The notes beneath the pieces are model-generated. The model saw nothing but the letters and a program-made list of their open reading frames with translations. It was not told where the DNA came from and did not search any database. A stretch of DNA of 64,000 nt from Legionella jamestowniensis. Its GTDB lineage: Bacteria > Pseudomonadota > Gammaproteobacteria > Legionellales > Legionellaceae. The DNA is taken from NCBI RefSeq assembly GCF_001467745.1, contig NZ_LNYG01000012.1:80996-144995 (forward strand). The letters are read 5' to 3'. Of this stretch, positions 16,672 to 25,272 are shown one piece after another. A program made the position numbers and the translations under genes. Position 1 is the stretch's first letter, and every line of letters begins with the position of its first letter.

Positions 16672-16692
16672 AAAAAGCCACCATTAGGTGGC
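16672..16692 (-). terminator. Rho-independent terminator of the phosphonate operon
   Basis: On the minus strand the hairpin GCCACC-TAAT-GGTGGC (16692 to 16677) is followed by TTTTTA, about 60 bases after the stop of the HD oxygenase gene. It separates the operon from dgcZ. Confidence 0.85.
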
Positions 16693-16750
16693 ATAGTCAA
16701 TTAGCGAATATGAACTTATTGTTTTAATTTTAGCCTCTTTAAGGGTATTG

Positions 16751-17431
16751 TCAATTCTCTAACTTTTTTGTTAAGGAGTACTCTCTTTCGAGAAATGCCT
16801 TTAATTCCTTGACCCATAATGTATCTACATGATTTGGTATGGAAAGCACCAGCATTCGTTCCTCATTGGTATCACGAAAATGTGTTTTGAAATGATTACG
16901 ATAATAATTAAGATCTGGAACGCTAAGATTAGTCACCTTTGCTTTTTCATCATTAATTCTTACCTGCAAAATTTCTTTGAAGAGAGGATGAACTTCAAAA
17001 AATTTCATTTCTTCAGGTGACATTGCCCCTCCTTGGAAATTTAAGGTACCCTTGCTCGCCGAAGAAAGGCGCTCAAGGTAGGAGTTTTTTTTAGCAGCAA
17101 GGTAGCGTTTTGCTTCCACATGATAACCGATTAATAAGCAAATTTTTGCACAAAATCCCAAATCATAAGCGAGCTTGGCTCCAATCCATTCATGGTACAC
17201 CACGCCTAAATTATCCATATTTGATTGTTTGGTGTGAGAGGCAAAATGACCAATATCATGCAATAAACATGCGAGAACCACCTCTTTACTATGCCCTGCA
17301 CATTCGGCAAAGTAGGCACATTGCAACGCATGCTCCAATTGGGAAACAGACTCACCAATATAATCTGAATTGGCTGCCTGAGTTAAACAATCAATTACAT
17401 TACTAACAGTAGCTTCTAAATACTTATCCAT
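16751..17431 (-). CDS. PhnZ/TmpB-like HD-domain mixed-valent di-iron oxygenase
   Basis: 226 residues. The di-iron ligands of PhnZ occur at identical numbers: H34 (QLEH), H58-D59 (LLHD), H80 (YHEW), H104 (YHVEAK) and D161 (INDEK). PhnZ's substrate-gating Y24 and E27 (DYIGE) are also present, as is K108. PhnZ oxidatively cleaves the C-P bond of (R)-1-hydroxy-2-aminoethylphosphonate to glycine and phosphate; TmpB does the same for the trimethylated substrate. The gene starts one base after the stop of the partner dioxygenase, so they are surely co-translated. A C-terminal extension of about 30 residues is longer than in the family. Exact substrate remains open. Confidence 0.85.
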   Translation of the reverse strand: MDKYLEATVSNVIDCLTQAANSDYIGESVSQLEHALQCAYFAECAGHSKEVVLACLLHDIGHFASHTKQSNMDNLGVVYHEWIGAKLAYDLGFCAKICLLIGYHVEAKRYLAAKKNSYLERLSSASKGTLNFQGGAMSPEEMKFFEVHPLFKEILQVRINDEKAKVTNLSVPDLNYYRNHFKTHFRDTNEERMLVLSIPNHVDTLWVKELKAFLEREYSLTKKLEN

Positions 17432-17432
17432 T

Positions 17433-18242
17433 TTATTTCATCATGGGTGTGATTGGATTAGCTACATTATAAATAGCAGCACCAGCTGAATAATCCTTAC
17501 CTGGATCGCGCTCGCAGTCTGGAGGAAATTTTTCTCGTTTATCCATATAGTAGGCTTCGCGTTTGCTACCGCCTTCGGAAAATTTGTTAAACGTAACAAA
17601 CATGGCACGACGAGAATTATTGCTACGGTTCGGTTCAGAATAATGAGGCAGATAAGAGTCAAATAGAATGACATCGCCGCTTGCACATTCAATAGGCGAC
17701 CATACCAACGTTTCAGCAATAGACTTTTGGATAGAGCCATCAACTTCCTGTGGAAGAATTACGGGGTTATTAGCCCCTCCTTTAACCACTTGTAAACAAC
17801 CATTTTCAAGTGTGCAATCATCAATAGCAACCATCATTGTAATGTGAAATTTTTGATTAAAACTTACGAATGCAGGAGCATCTTGGTGAGGTTTAAAACC
17901 GCCGCCGCCAGGGAATTTGTAATTAATTTTTTCCTTAAAGATAACAGCAGTCTCTCCCATCAATTCAGACACCAACGCCAAGGTACGTTCGCCACTTGCA
18001 ATTTCACTCATAGGCACATGATAGTCAATAAAATTCTCTAGGCGACAAAGCTGGCGATTTCCGTGGCTGTTCTTTTCAAAATATTTCATCCATTTTCCGG
18101 GTGTTTCCGGCAAAGCAGTTAACTCATCACACCAGCTTTTAAGTTGCTCCTTAAGCGCCGAAGGAAAGAAATCTGATAACGTAATAAATCCTTGTTTCTG
18201 CCAAAATCGACGTTGATTATTATTTAATTGATAAAGCATCAT
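17433..18242 (-). CDS. PhnY/TmpA-like Fe(II)/2-oxoglutarate phosphonate hydroxylase
   Basis: 269 residues of the phytanoyl-CoA dioxygenase superfamily. The iron facial triad is H119-x-D121 (KPHQDAP) and H200 (LPHYSEPN), with R212 (SRRAMFVTF) to bind 2-oxoglutarate. The C-terminal AYYMDKREKFPPD block is typical of PhnY/TmpA-type proteins. It would hydroxylate an aminoalkylphosphonate next to phosphorus, producing the substrate of the HD oxygenase encoded immediately after it. The start is one of two tandem ATGs (18242, 18239) just after the transporter stop; GAGAGA precedes them. An upstream frame overlapping the transporter gene is rejected. Confidence 0.85.
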   Translation of the reverse strand: MMLYQLNNNQRRFWQKQGFITLSDFFPSALKEQLKSWCDELTALPETPGKWMKYFEKNSHGNRQLCRLENFIDYHVPMSEIASGERTLALVSELMGETAVIFKEKINYKFPGGGGFKPHQDAPAFVSFNQKFHITMMVAIDDCTLENGCLQVVKGGANNPVILPQEVDGSIQKSIAETLVWSPIECASGDVILFDSYLPHYSEPNRSNNSRRAMFVTFNKFSEGGSKREAYYMDKREKFPPDCERDPGKDYSAGAAIYNVANPITPMMK

Positions 18243-18249
18243 TCTCTCA

Positions 18250-19542
18250 CTAAGCGGTTGATAATGTTGGGGTTTCCAAAGAAAATGCATTTGCCTCTAA
18301 CTTCAGGTGTTCTTTTTCTAGAAGTTGGGTTAACAACCAACCCAGTAATAATGTTCCTGATAAAATGGCAGTCGTTAGATAAATACCTACTTTGACTTGA
18401 AGCACAGGCAACACTATCGTGCCCAAAAACGCACCAAATTTACCTGCACCGGCAGTTAATCCATGGCCTGTGCCTTTGCAATCAGGAGTATAAAATCGTG
18501 CTGGCAATAAGTAAGTTGTTAATCCTGGTCCAAAATTGATGAAAAAATTAAATAATATGAAACCGATAAAGATGAGGCTTGCATCACCTGGTACGTAGCT
18601 AATACTAAGAAGAAAAAGCCCTAAGAATGACAATAAAAAACCTATTTTTTGCAATTTCAGTAAAGAGACTCTGGCTACAAAAAATATGACTAAAAAAGCC
18701 CCTAGAGAAACAAATAAATTAACCAGCAGTGTACTTTTTAGAACCTCTGTCTGGGCAATACTAAAATTGCTTTCAATCGAAATATTCAGTGCCTGCAAGA
18801 CATACGGCGTAAACAAAGCGATTCCATAATAGGAAATATCCAGTAAGAACCAGCATGAACATAAATACAACGTGACTTTTATCATACCTTTAGAAAACAG
18901 TTTTTTATACTGTAAAAAAAAACGCTTTTCTGAAGCCAATTTGAGTTGCTGGTGAGCCTTCCATAAGAAACTCTCAGGTAGCCTGGCTCTGAATAACAAT
19001 CCTATTAACGCAGGAATAGCGCCTGAGGCAAACATCAATCGCCAGACATCCATGTAAGGGTATAATTTAAACAAAACCCATGCCGTAATTACCCCAACTG
19101 GAGAAGCCAGGCAATTTAAAAACATAGCAGTGGCAATGAACTGATTTTTTTTGTTTTCAGGTATCATTTCTGCTAGATAAGCAGCGCATATAGGATAGTC
19201 AGCACCTATGCCAAACCCTAAAAAAAATCGTAATACACAAAGGGAGGTAATACTCCAGGCACAAGCACTTAATATCGCAATTAATACAAAAAAAAGAAGA
19301 TTCAAGATCAGCATGCTTTTTCTGCCTATTGCATCAGCCAGGCGCCCAATTATAATAGCACCAAATACAGCACCTAAGGGTGCAGCTGCTTGAGTAAAGC
19401 CTATCATGAGTGCGGATGGATGGTATAACGCATTAATAAAGGGCTCGGCAACCGATGTTATATACAGATCATACCCATCAATGAATAACCCAAGCGCACA
19501 CACTATCCATACATGAGTAGTTAAGCGTTTATTTTCATCCAT
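18250..19542 (-). CDS. MFS transporter, probable phosphonate importer
   Basis: 430 residues, 12 predicted membrane helices. MFS signatures are GRLADAIGRKS in loop 2-3, RFFLGFGIGADYP in helix 4 and PESFLW after helix 6. The GxGADYP form resembles phosphate/organophosphate and aromatic-acid symporters. It is the first gene of the operon, ending 7 bases before the PhnY-like start, so the likely cargo is the aminophosphonate degraded by the next two enzymes. That is inference from context; ABC phosphonate importers are more usual. Its promoter was not confidently placed. Confidence 0.82.
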   Translation of the reverse strand: MDENKRLTTHVWIVCALGLFIDGYDLYITSVAEPFINALYHPSALMIGFTQAAAPLGAVFGAIIIGRLADAIGRKSMLILNLLFFVLIAILSACAWSITSLCVLRFFLGFGIGADYPICAAYLAEMIPENKKNQFIATAMFLNCLASPVGVITAWVLFKLYPYMDVWRLMFASGAIPALIGLLFRARLPESFLWKAHQQLKLASEKRFFLQYKKLFSKGMIKVTLYLCSCWFLLDISYYGIALFTPYVLQALNISIESNFSIAQTEVLKSTLLVNLFVSLGAFLVIFFVARVSLLKLQKIGFLLSFLGLFLLSISYVPGDASLIFIGFILFNFFINFGPGLTTYLLPARFYTPDCKGTGHGLTAGAGKFGAFLGTIVLPVLQVKVGIYLTTAILSGTLLLGWLLTQLLEKEHLKLEANAFSLETPTLSTA

Positions 19543-19668
19543 GAAAATTCTCTAAACAGAGTAAGTCTTTAATTTGTTAACATTTTTATCATAAGCGATT
19601 TTTAAAAACAAATGGCAAATGTGTGCGAACCTGAATGATGAAAATAATTTAATACAGCAAAAGGCTGC

Positions 19669-20808
19669 TTAAGGCCCTGAAGAGGTAGGAATATCGATAT
19701 TTTGTGATAACTCTTCTTGATATTCTTTTTCAAACTTTTTAAACATTTTTTCAGTCGATGAAGGCAACGACAAAACTCTGCTAAAAAAAATGGGAGCCCG
19801 TTTTGTGTAAAGAACATTTTTTTCATGCTCGAGAATTTTTTGCAAAAATGTAGTCGCATCCAGAGTATTATCCCCTGCAGCTTCAAGATAAATGGTTTTT
19901 AAAGCATTAAATTTTTCTCTTGTCGCTGGATCTGCAGGATATTTCTTTGGGATTTCCTCCAACCTTTTATAGATTTTTTCAAGCGTTGATACTTGTTTTT
20001 TCATATCATTAAAACCCACCAATATTGCGGTCGGTGGTGGTGGAAGAATATAAAATGTATCTTTATCTGGACTGCCATTACGTAGCACGGTATTGTAATT
20101 TGGATTAACAAAAAAATACTTTGAAATAGTTGTTCTAAAGCCCAGGATCGCTTCGATAATATTAATCGATGTTGTTCGACACGTATTGTTGATATGAAGC
20201 TCCTGGACACCCTTTATAGTGTCTTCTGGCAGATTTTGTATTTTTTCTGTTGAAAATTTAACTCTGCTTAACTTCCTGTACCTTAGAGTCACTTGCTCAT
20301 CTTCACTTAGATCGGAGCTTTTAGTTGGGATATAACACTCTATTTTATTTTCCTTTGCATCATGCTTTATTCTTGGATTTTTCTGTTGACTTTTCTCCAT
20401 GACAGAAATAAGTTCAAGAAATTCTTTATATTGCTCATAATTAATTGCATAGGCTTGATAAGCAATAACCTTATCCGTCTTTCCAAACATCCATTCCTCT
20501 TGCATTCTGCTAGGAGTTCCTGGGCCAAGTGCTTTTATCGCTGCTGTAACCAGACACGCATTCCCGACATCCCCCGTTTTACCCACTCTAGCTAGCAATT
20601 GAGGAACCCCGTCTTCTTTAATCACCCCTAACATGACAAAACTATGAACATCCTGCTTGCCCATAGCAATAAAGAACTCACTGCTTTTACTAACCATTAG
20701 CGGTGGTGGTGGTTTGTATTGCGATGGCTCATTATTTACCTCTAGTTTTTCACCTTCTAGCTCGCCTTCTTCGGACTCTTTACCTTTCATCGCCACCCCA
20801 AAAGACAT
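19669..20808 (-). CDS. Orphan protein, effector-like, 379 residues
   Basis: Not recognised. The N-terminus is acidic and Pro-rich (KPPPPLM). A middle block reads QELHINNTCRTTSINIIEAILGF, with a Cys in a hydrophobic helix context that could be catalytic; no confident family follows from it. A helical C-terminal third ends in an acidic patch (EKEYQEELSQN) and a polar tail. There is no signal peptide or membrane segment. It is divergent from the next gene with 51 bases between them, suggesting a shared control region. The acidic patch followed by a Ser/Thr-rich tail resembles Dot/Icm signals, which is suggestive only. Confidence 0.55.
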   Translation of the reverse strand: MSFGVAMKGKESEEGELEGEKLEVNNEPSQYKPPPPLMVSKSSEFFIAMGKQDVHSFVMLGVIKEDGVPQLLARVGKTGDVGNACLVTAAIKALGPGTPSRMQEEWMFGKTDKVIAYQAYAINYEQYKEFLELISVMEKSQQKNPRIKHDAKENKIECYIPTKSSDLSEDEQVTLRYRKLSRVKFSTEKIQNLPEDTIKGVQELHINNTCRTTSINIIEAILGFRTTISKYFFVNPNYNTVLRNGSPDKDTFYILPPPPTAILVGFNDMKKQVSTLEKIYKRLEEIPKKYPADPATREKFNALKTIYLEAAGDNTLDATTFLQKILEHEKNVLYTKRAPIFFSRVLSLPSSTEKMFKKFEKEYQEELSQNIDIPTSSGP

Positions 20809-20859
20809 TTTAGTGTACTAATATGTCTATTATAGGCCACTTAGATCTATTTTAACTCA

Positions 20860-22902
20860 ATGAGTAAAAAAGTTCTCTTTGTGTTTGCAGGTACTGGCGA
20901 TACCGCAAATCACCTTGAACAAACATATGAAAAGGAAGCATTCGATACAGATGTAATTCGAATTTATTTTAATGGTTGCCAAGACAAAGCCATTGGTGGA
21001 AGAACACCAGGAATTGGCTATATCAGTCCTAACCTGGATACTGTGGCCCGCAAACTACGCACATGCTTTAATGATGACGGAATATTATCCCTTAAAGCCT
21101 TAAAACAAGAATTCGGTAAGGCTGTTGTCATTAGGGGGGTTGAAAAAGAGAAGAAAATCAAGGTCAATGATATCAGCATGACTGGTTTTAGCAGAGGCGC
21201 TGTAACCACGTTTGCGGTTGCCCGTCATCTTGATGATCTAGATATTCCAATGTCCCTTTTCGCCAGCGACCCAGTTCCAGGAAATCCAAAACAGCTTACC
21301 CACCATCGCTCCACATCATTTAATAAAAATTTTAATTTGAGTCACTGTGAAAATTTAAAGAAAGCGACGGTGGTTTTAGGAATGTATCAGAAAAATATTA
21401 ACCCACTTCATAATAAATTCTTTCGGCAAATGGCCCCTATTTTTAATAAACATTGTGAGTCTGCAATTTATACTGTGCCAAAGGCAGAACATCTTAGCTG
21501 GAGTGCCTTTGCTAAAAATCATGAGCTTGATTTTATTCATAATCAAGAATTAACTACCGAATTAAGTGTATATTCTGAAGAAAAGGCGTCCTTCTTCTTT
21601 ACCCCCAAAGTTTTGCAACAAAAATTTCATACTGGGGTAGACGGACGAGTTCAATTAACAACCCGCTATAAAGAAAAACTGTTTGATGCTATCTCTATGG
21701 AGAATGGAGTTATAAGAGAATCAGATCCTGTTAAAATGGGCTTAGCGCTTTATATTCTAGACACAGCACCTGGATTTGATAACAAAACAAGGCTATACAA
21801 GGCAATTAAAAAAAACACAGCTGCAGGGACTGCCCTTAGAGAATTTCTGGTTGAATTTGAAAGTATTAATCAATACTTATTAGCTAAAAATAACAATATT
21901 GCCCAGCCACTTGATAATTTCAAGATAGCTGTACATCAATTACTTGCTAGTTTTCCAATAGAAAAAGCAACTTATGCACAAAAGGAGAACTTGAAAAAAG
22001 CTATTTTTCACACGCTACAAACGACGTTGAAAGATAAAATTCCGAATCAGTCCTATTCAACGTTAAAAAATATAATGCAAGACTTTCTGAAAGATAACGT
22101 TATTTTTCATATAGATTTAGCAAAATATATCGATGAGTCGGAAACGTTCCAATCAGGACCAACCCCAGTTAAAGATCCCGAACACTACTTTGTTGATATC
22201 GCCCATATAAAGGATGCTGATGAGCTTGCTACAAGACTCTATCAGATGTCTGAGCGTTCTCGGATAAGTAGTTATGAAAAATATGGCCCTAATCTCCCTA
22301 AAATTATAAAAAATGAACAACAGTTAGGCGATATTATTCGTTTTTTACCACCTGATAAAATCGCTGTGACTTTAAAAAATTCGCAAATCAAACCATTAAT
22401 AAATAATATTGATGCTATTAATACGATGATGGAAAAATTGTTTACAGCTGAACAAAGAAAACAAGTATTTCTCTCTGTGAAAGAGGCCATCCCTTCTATG
22501 GAATTAAATTTCGCACAATTAGGAAAATTGATGCAGTATCTTTCTTTCGACAAAAATAAACAACTTCTTGAGTTTGTTTCTTTCGATAAAATGAAAGAAA
22601 ATTCACCAGCCGATGTCATCAAACTGCTTGATCAGTTAAGCTTACAACAACTTACCCAGCTACTACCTAGCATGGGATTGCATCTGAAAAAAATAATTGC
22701 CAAATCAGACAATCCTGCAGAGCTTCAAGATCTCAAGACATGGTTAAGTAGAAAAATAGAAAATGCGCCCGGCAAAAAAATGTTGGATACTATTTTCTCG
22801 CAGCAACCCGAAACGAATGCAACCACAACCTTTAAAGCTAGATTACAAACTATCTCCGCTGATCCAGGTGATAAGCAGGAAAAACAAATAAAAATAGTTT
22901 AA
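20860..22902 (+). CDS. Alpha/beta-hydrolase effector-like protein (DUF2235/Tle-like N-terminus)
   Basis: 680 residues. The N-terminal third begins with KVLFVFAGTGDT, an oxyanion-type strand and loop. The nucleophile elbow GFSRG is at 109-113 with S111; an Asp in LFASDPVPG and a His in KAEHLSW are plausible triad partners. GFSRG(A) is typical of DUF2235-type and type VI lipase effectors. Residues about 250-680 are helical and unassigned. No signal peptide is present. A secreted lipase/esterase acting in the host is a reasonable guess for this genus. It overlaps the convergent dehydratase gene by four bases. Confidence 0.6.
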   Translation: MSKKVLFVFAGTGDTANHLEQTYEKEAFDTDVIRIYFNGCQDKAIGGRTPGIGYISPNLDTVARKLRTCFNDDGILSLKALKQEFGKAVVIRGVEKEKKIKVNDISMTGFSRGAVTTFAVARHLDDLDIPMSLFASDPVPGNPKQLTHHRSTSFNKNFNLSHCENLKKATVVLGMYQKNINPLHNKFFRQMAPIFNKHCESAIYTVPKAEHLSWSAFAKNHELDFIHNQELTTELSVYSEEKASFFFTPKVLQQKFHTGVDGRVQLTTRYKEKLFDAISMENGVIRESDPVKMGLALYILDTAPGFDNKTRLYKAIKKNTAAGTALREFLVEFESINQYLLAKNNNIAQPLDNFKIAVHQLLASFPIEKATYAQKENLKKAIFHTLQTTLKDKIPNQSYSTLKNIMQDFLKDNVIFHIDLAKYIDESETFQSGPTPVKDPEHYFVDIAHIKDADELATRLYQMSERSRISSYEKYGPNLPKIIKNEQQLGDIIRFLPPDKIAVTLKNSQIKPLINNIDAINTMMEKLFTAEQRKQVFLSVKEAIPSMELNFAQLGKLMQYLSFDKNKQLLEFVSFDKMKENSPADVIKLLDQLSLQQLTQLLPSMGLHLKKIIAKSDNPAELQDLKTWLSRKIENAPGKKMLDTIFSQQPETNATTTFKARLQTISADPGDKQEKQIKIV

Positions 22903-23816
22903 TTATCTAAGTTGAAAAAGCTGGTATTAATTCCTCCGCACACAATAACTAACACTGACTTATACTCATAAAGCGCCGAATGGTTTGCATAAGCAAGTGA
23001 TAAGGCCGCACCCGCAGATAATTCGACTAAAATCCGCTTATCCCTGGCAAAAGCCCTGCAGCCTTTTTCTGCGTCTGCATCACTCACCAAAACATTTTTT
23101 ATTGGATGCTTCAGAGCCCATTCAAATAATGAAGTAGTAATTTGCTTTGCACCAAGACTTGTTGCTTTGGAAGTAATTTTATCCAAAATAATTCGCTTTT
23201 TGGCTTTTACAGATTGATAAAAACTGTCAGCGCCAATTGTCTCTACAGCGATAAGCGGGATATCATTCCATTGAACCTGGTGCATCCCTTCAAGAACACC
23301 GCAAGCAAGCCCACCACCACCCACAGCAACTACAACAGCCTCTGGCCGCAAGTTACTCTTCGCTACCTCATGAATAAGAGAAGAGTGTCCTTCCCAAATT
23401 ATAGGGTGGTCAAAAGGTGGGATGTAAGCTGCTTTTTGATCTGCAGCAAATAATAAAGCCGCTTGGTGCGCTTCATCCCAAACTTCACCCGCGACTACTA
23501 CTTGGGCACCATAGTCTTTAATTTCATTAATATAAATTTGGTGGCTTGTTTTTGGAATAAAAACTGTTGCTGGAATTCCCAATTTCATACCAGCATAAGC
23601 TACAGCAACACCCGCATTTCCGCCGGAAGAAGCAACAAAATGTGTAACACCTTTTTCCTTATAATGTTGACATAATTTACCGATACCTCGAATTTTAAAA
23701 GATCCCGTCGGTTGTAATGCTTCTAATTTTAAAAACACCTCTTTTTTATAGGTGTTTTTTAAAAACTGGGAATGAATCAAAGGTGTTTCATCATATAACT
23801 GTAAAGTAGTAGTCAT
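22899..23816 (-). CDS. PLP-dependent L-serine/threonine dehydratase
   Basis: 305 residues of fold-type II PLP enzyme. The Schiff-base lysine is in KLEALQPTGSFKIRG, the substrate loop is SSGGNAG, and the phosphate-binding glycine loop is GGGGL. The C-terminal VIVCGGIN is usual. Length and sequence style resemble the short eukaryotic-type serine dehydratases (SDS/CHA1) without a regulatory ACT domain. It deaminates serine to pyruvate (or threonine to 2-oxobutyrate). This suits an organism that uses serine as a main carbon source. The ATG at 23816 is preferred to an in-frame TTG at 23825; neither has a clear ribosome site. Confidence 0.88.
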   Translation of the reverse strand: MTTTLQLYDETPLIHSQFLKNTYKKEVFLKLEALQPTGSFKIRGIGKLCQHYKEKGVTHFVASSGGNAGVAVAYAGMKLGIPATVFIPKTSHQIYINEIKDYGAQVVVAGEVWDEAHQAALLFAADQKAAYIPPFDHPIIWEGHSSLIHEVAKSNLRPEAVVVAVGGGGLACGVLEGMHQVQWNDIPLIAVETIGADSFYQSVKAKKRIILDKITSKATSLGAKQITTSLFEWALKHPIKNVLVSDADAEKGCRAFARDKRILVELSAGAALSLAYANHSALYEYKSVLVIVCGGINTSFFNLDN

Positions 23817-23938
23817 GGCATTCAAAAATAGAATAAAAAAATAATTATAACATGTTATTATATGCCATGCTATTTATGTGAATTTTAATCAGGAAGACAT
23901 GACTATCGTTTTAAGTTAATTTAATACCACTAGCGTAA

Positions 23939-25087
23939 TTATTCTTGAAGTTTCCGAGGTAAGGGAATTATATAAAGCACAGATGTTTCTTTCTTAAACT
24001 TTGCCCTACCAGTCTTTTTATCTAACTCCCCTGCCAAGCCAAAATCATTATCAGTAATCACTGCAATGTGTTTTGGTCCTACTAATGAAATCCCTTCAAT
24101 CTTCTTTGCGTTTATCCTTAGACTGGTTAGATTAATCAATTCTTTTTTATATACCAATTTATTCTTGATAAAATTGTTCAGATGAATTAAAAAAATTTTT
24201 TTACTTTTTTTATTTTGTTCGATCACCAAAAAACGTTTTGAACCGACTGATACCATATCTCCAATTCGTCCATCCTGCTCGTCGAGCTGGTAAGAATATT
24301 GTGCCGTTGTTTTTTTCTTATCAATATCAAATTCAACAATCGGTAGAACTTTGGAGTTCCTTATAGCACTTTGCAAAATAGCGAATACCTTGCGATTTTC
24401 TAGGGCAATACCTTCAAATCCTCGATTAAGTTTCCTTTGCTTTATATATACAGGTAATCCTTCACCGGGCTGGAATAAGTTGATTAATTTACCTTGTGAA
24501 GAAAAATGAACAATAGAAGGTCCATACTCTTCAGCCATCCAATAACTTCCGTCTTTTGCAATATCAATTCCCTCAAGATCCATTCCCCATTTATCAAATA
24601 CCAACGCTTTGCCATAAAGATTAACAGGATGTTCATGCGATCTTTCCCGTGGCAATCCTGTAAGCAATTTGCCTTTTGGATCCTTTAGTTGAATTTGTTT
24701 CTTAATCCTCATTGTTTTTGTAATTATATCTGCCTCTAAAAAAACCAAACGTGGAGTAAAATTTGGAAGCAGAAAAGGTCTTTGGACTATCCTGTCTCTT
24801 ATATATGCCTCTGTATTAGGCCCCCTATCCGTATGGGTTAAAAATAATAATTTCCCTTTAGAGTCTTGTTGTAAAAACCTCAGACCAGAAAAACCACCTA
24901 TGCTTATTGCCTGTTGTGCTGGCGTTTTATCGAGAATATCGGGATTTTTTAATGTGATTTTGATGACATTATCAACTGATAACTTCAACTTGGTACTTGC
25001 ATTACCAAGAGATGAGTTAACAATCTGCAACAGCACCGAGCAAAGTAAAACAGAAATCACTTTGTTAATCTTCATTATCATATCCAT
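23939..25087 (-). CDS. Secreted esterase-like/phytase-like beta-propeller protein
   Basis: 382 residues. A signal peptide (NKVISVLLCSVLLQIVNSSLGNA) is followed by GGFSGLRF, FLTHTDRGPN, GMDLEGIDIAKDGSYWMAEEYGPSI, RGFEGIAL and EGISLVGPKHIAVITDNDFG. These repeats are those of the family annotated as esterase-like activity of phytase, a calcium-binding beta-propeller exported to the periplasm or outside. The substrate is unknown; some relatives are alkaline-phosphatase-like. Several in-frame ATGs (25087, 25081, 25075) are possible. The gene stands alone, and its downstream neighbour is on the same strand but about 120 bases away. Confidence 0.8.
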   Translation of the reverse strand: MDMIMKINKVISVLLCSVLLQIVNSSLGNASTKLKLSVDNVIKITLKNPDILDKTPAQQAISIGGFSGLRFLQQDSKGKLLFLTHTDRGPNTEAYIRDRIVQRPFLLPNFTPRLVFLEADIITKTMRIKKQIQLKDPKGKLLTGLPRERSHEHPVNLYGKALVFDKWGMDLEGIDIAKDGSYWMAEEYGPSIVHFSSQGKLINLFQPGEGLPVYIKQRKLNRGFEGIALENRKVFAILQSAIRNSKVLPIVEFDIDKKKTTAQYSYQLDEQDGRIGDMVSVGSKRFLVIEQNKKSKKIFLIHLNNFIKNKLVYKKELINLTSLRINAKKIEGISLVGPKHIAVITDNDFGLAGELDKKTGRAKFKKETSVLYIIPLPRKLQE

Positions 25088-25272
25088 ATTTTACAGCGAT
25101 TTAATCAAAACCATTTTACAAGTCTTTATAAAAATAGCATTTTAAAATGGTTTGCGTATATATCAGCACTTAAAGAAAAATTTATTTTCCCAATCAAAGT
25201 GTTATAGATTGAACTACTTCTTTCCGGTAAGATGTGGGCTCTTGCGTTTTTAGTACTATTTAAGGGGTTTAA

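Noticed and set aside
17462-17743. Hydrophobic minus-strand frame inside the PhnY-like gene
   Set aside because: It is an out-of-frame reading of a gene with a complete iron triad; the hydrophobicity comes from frame shift.
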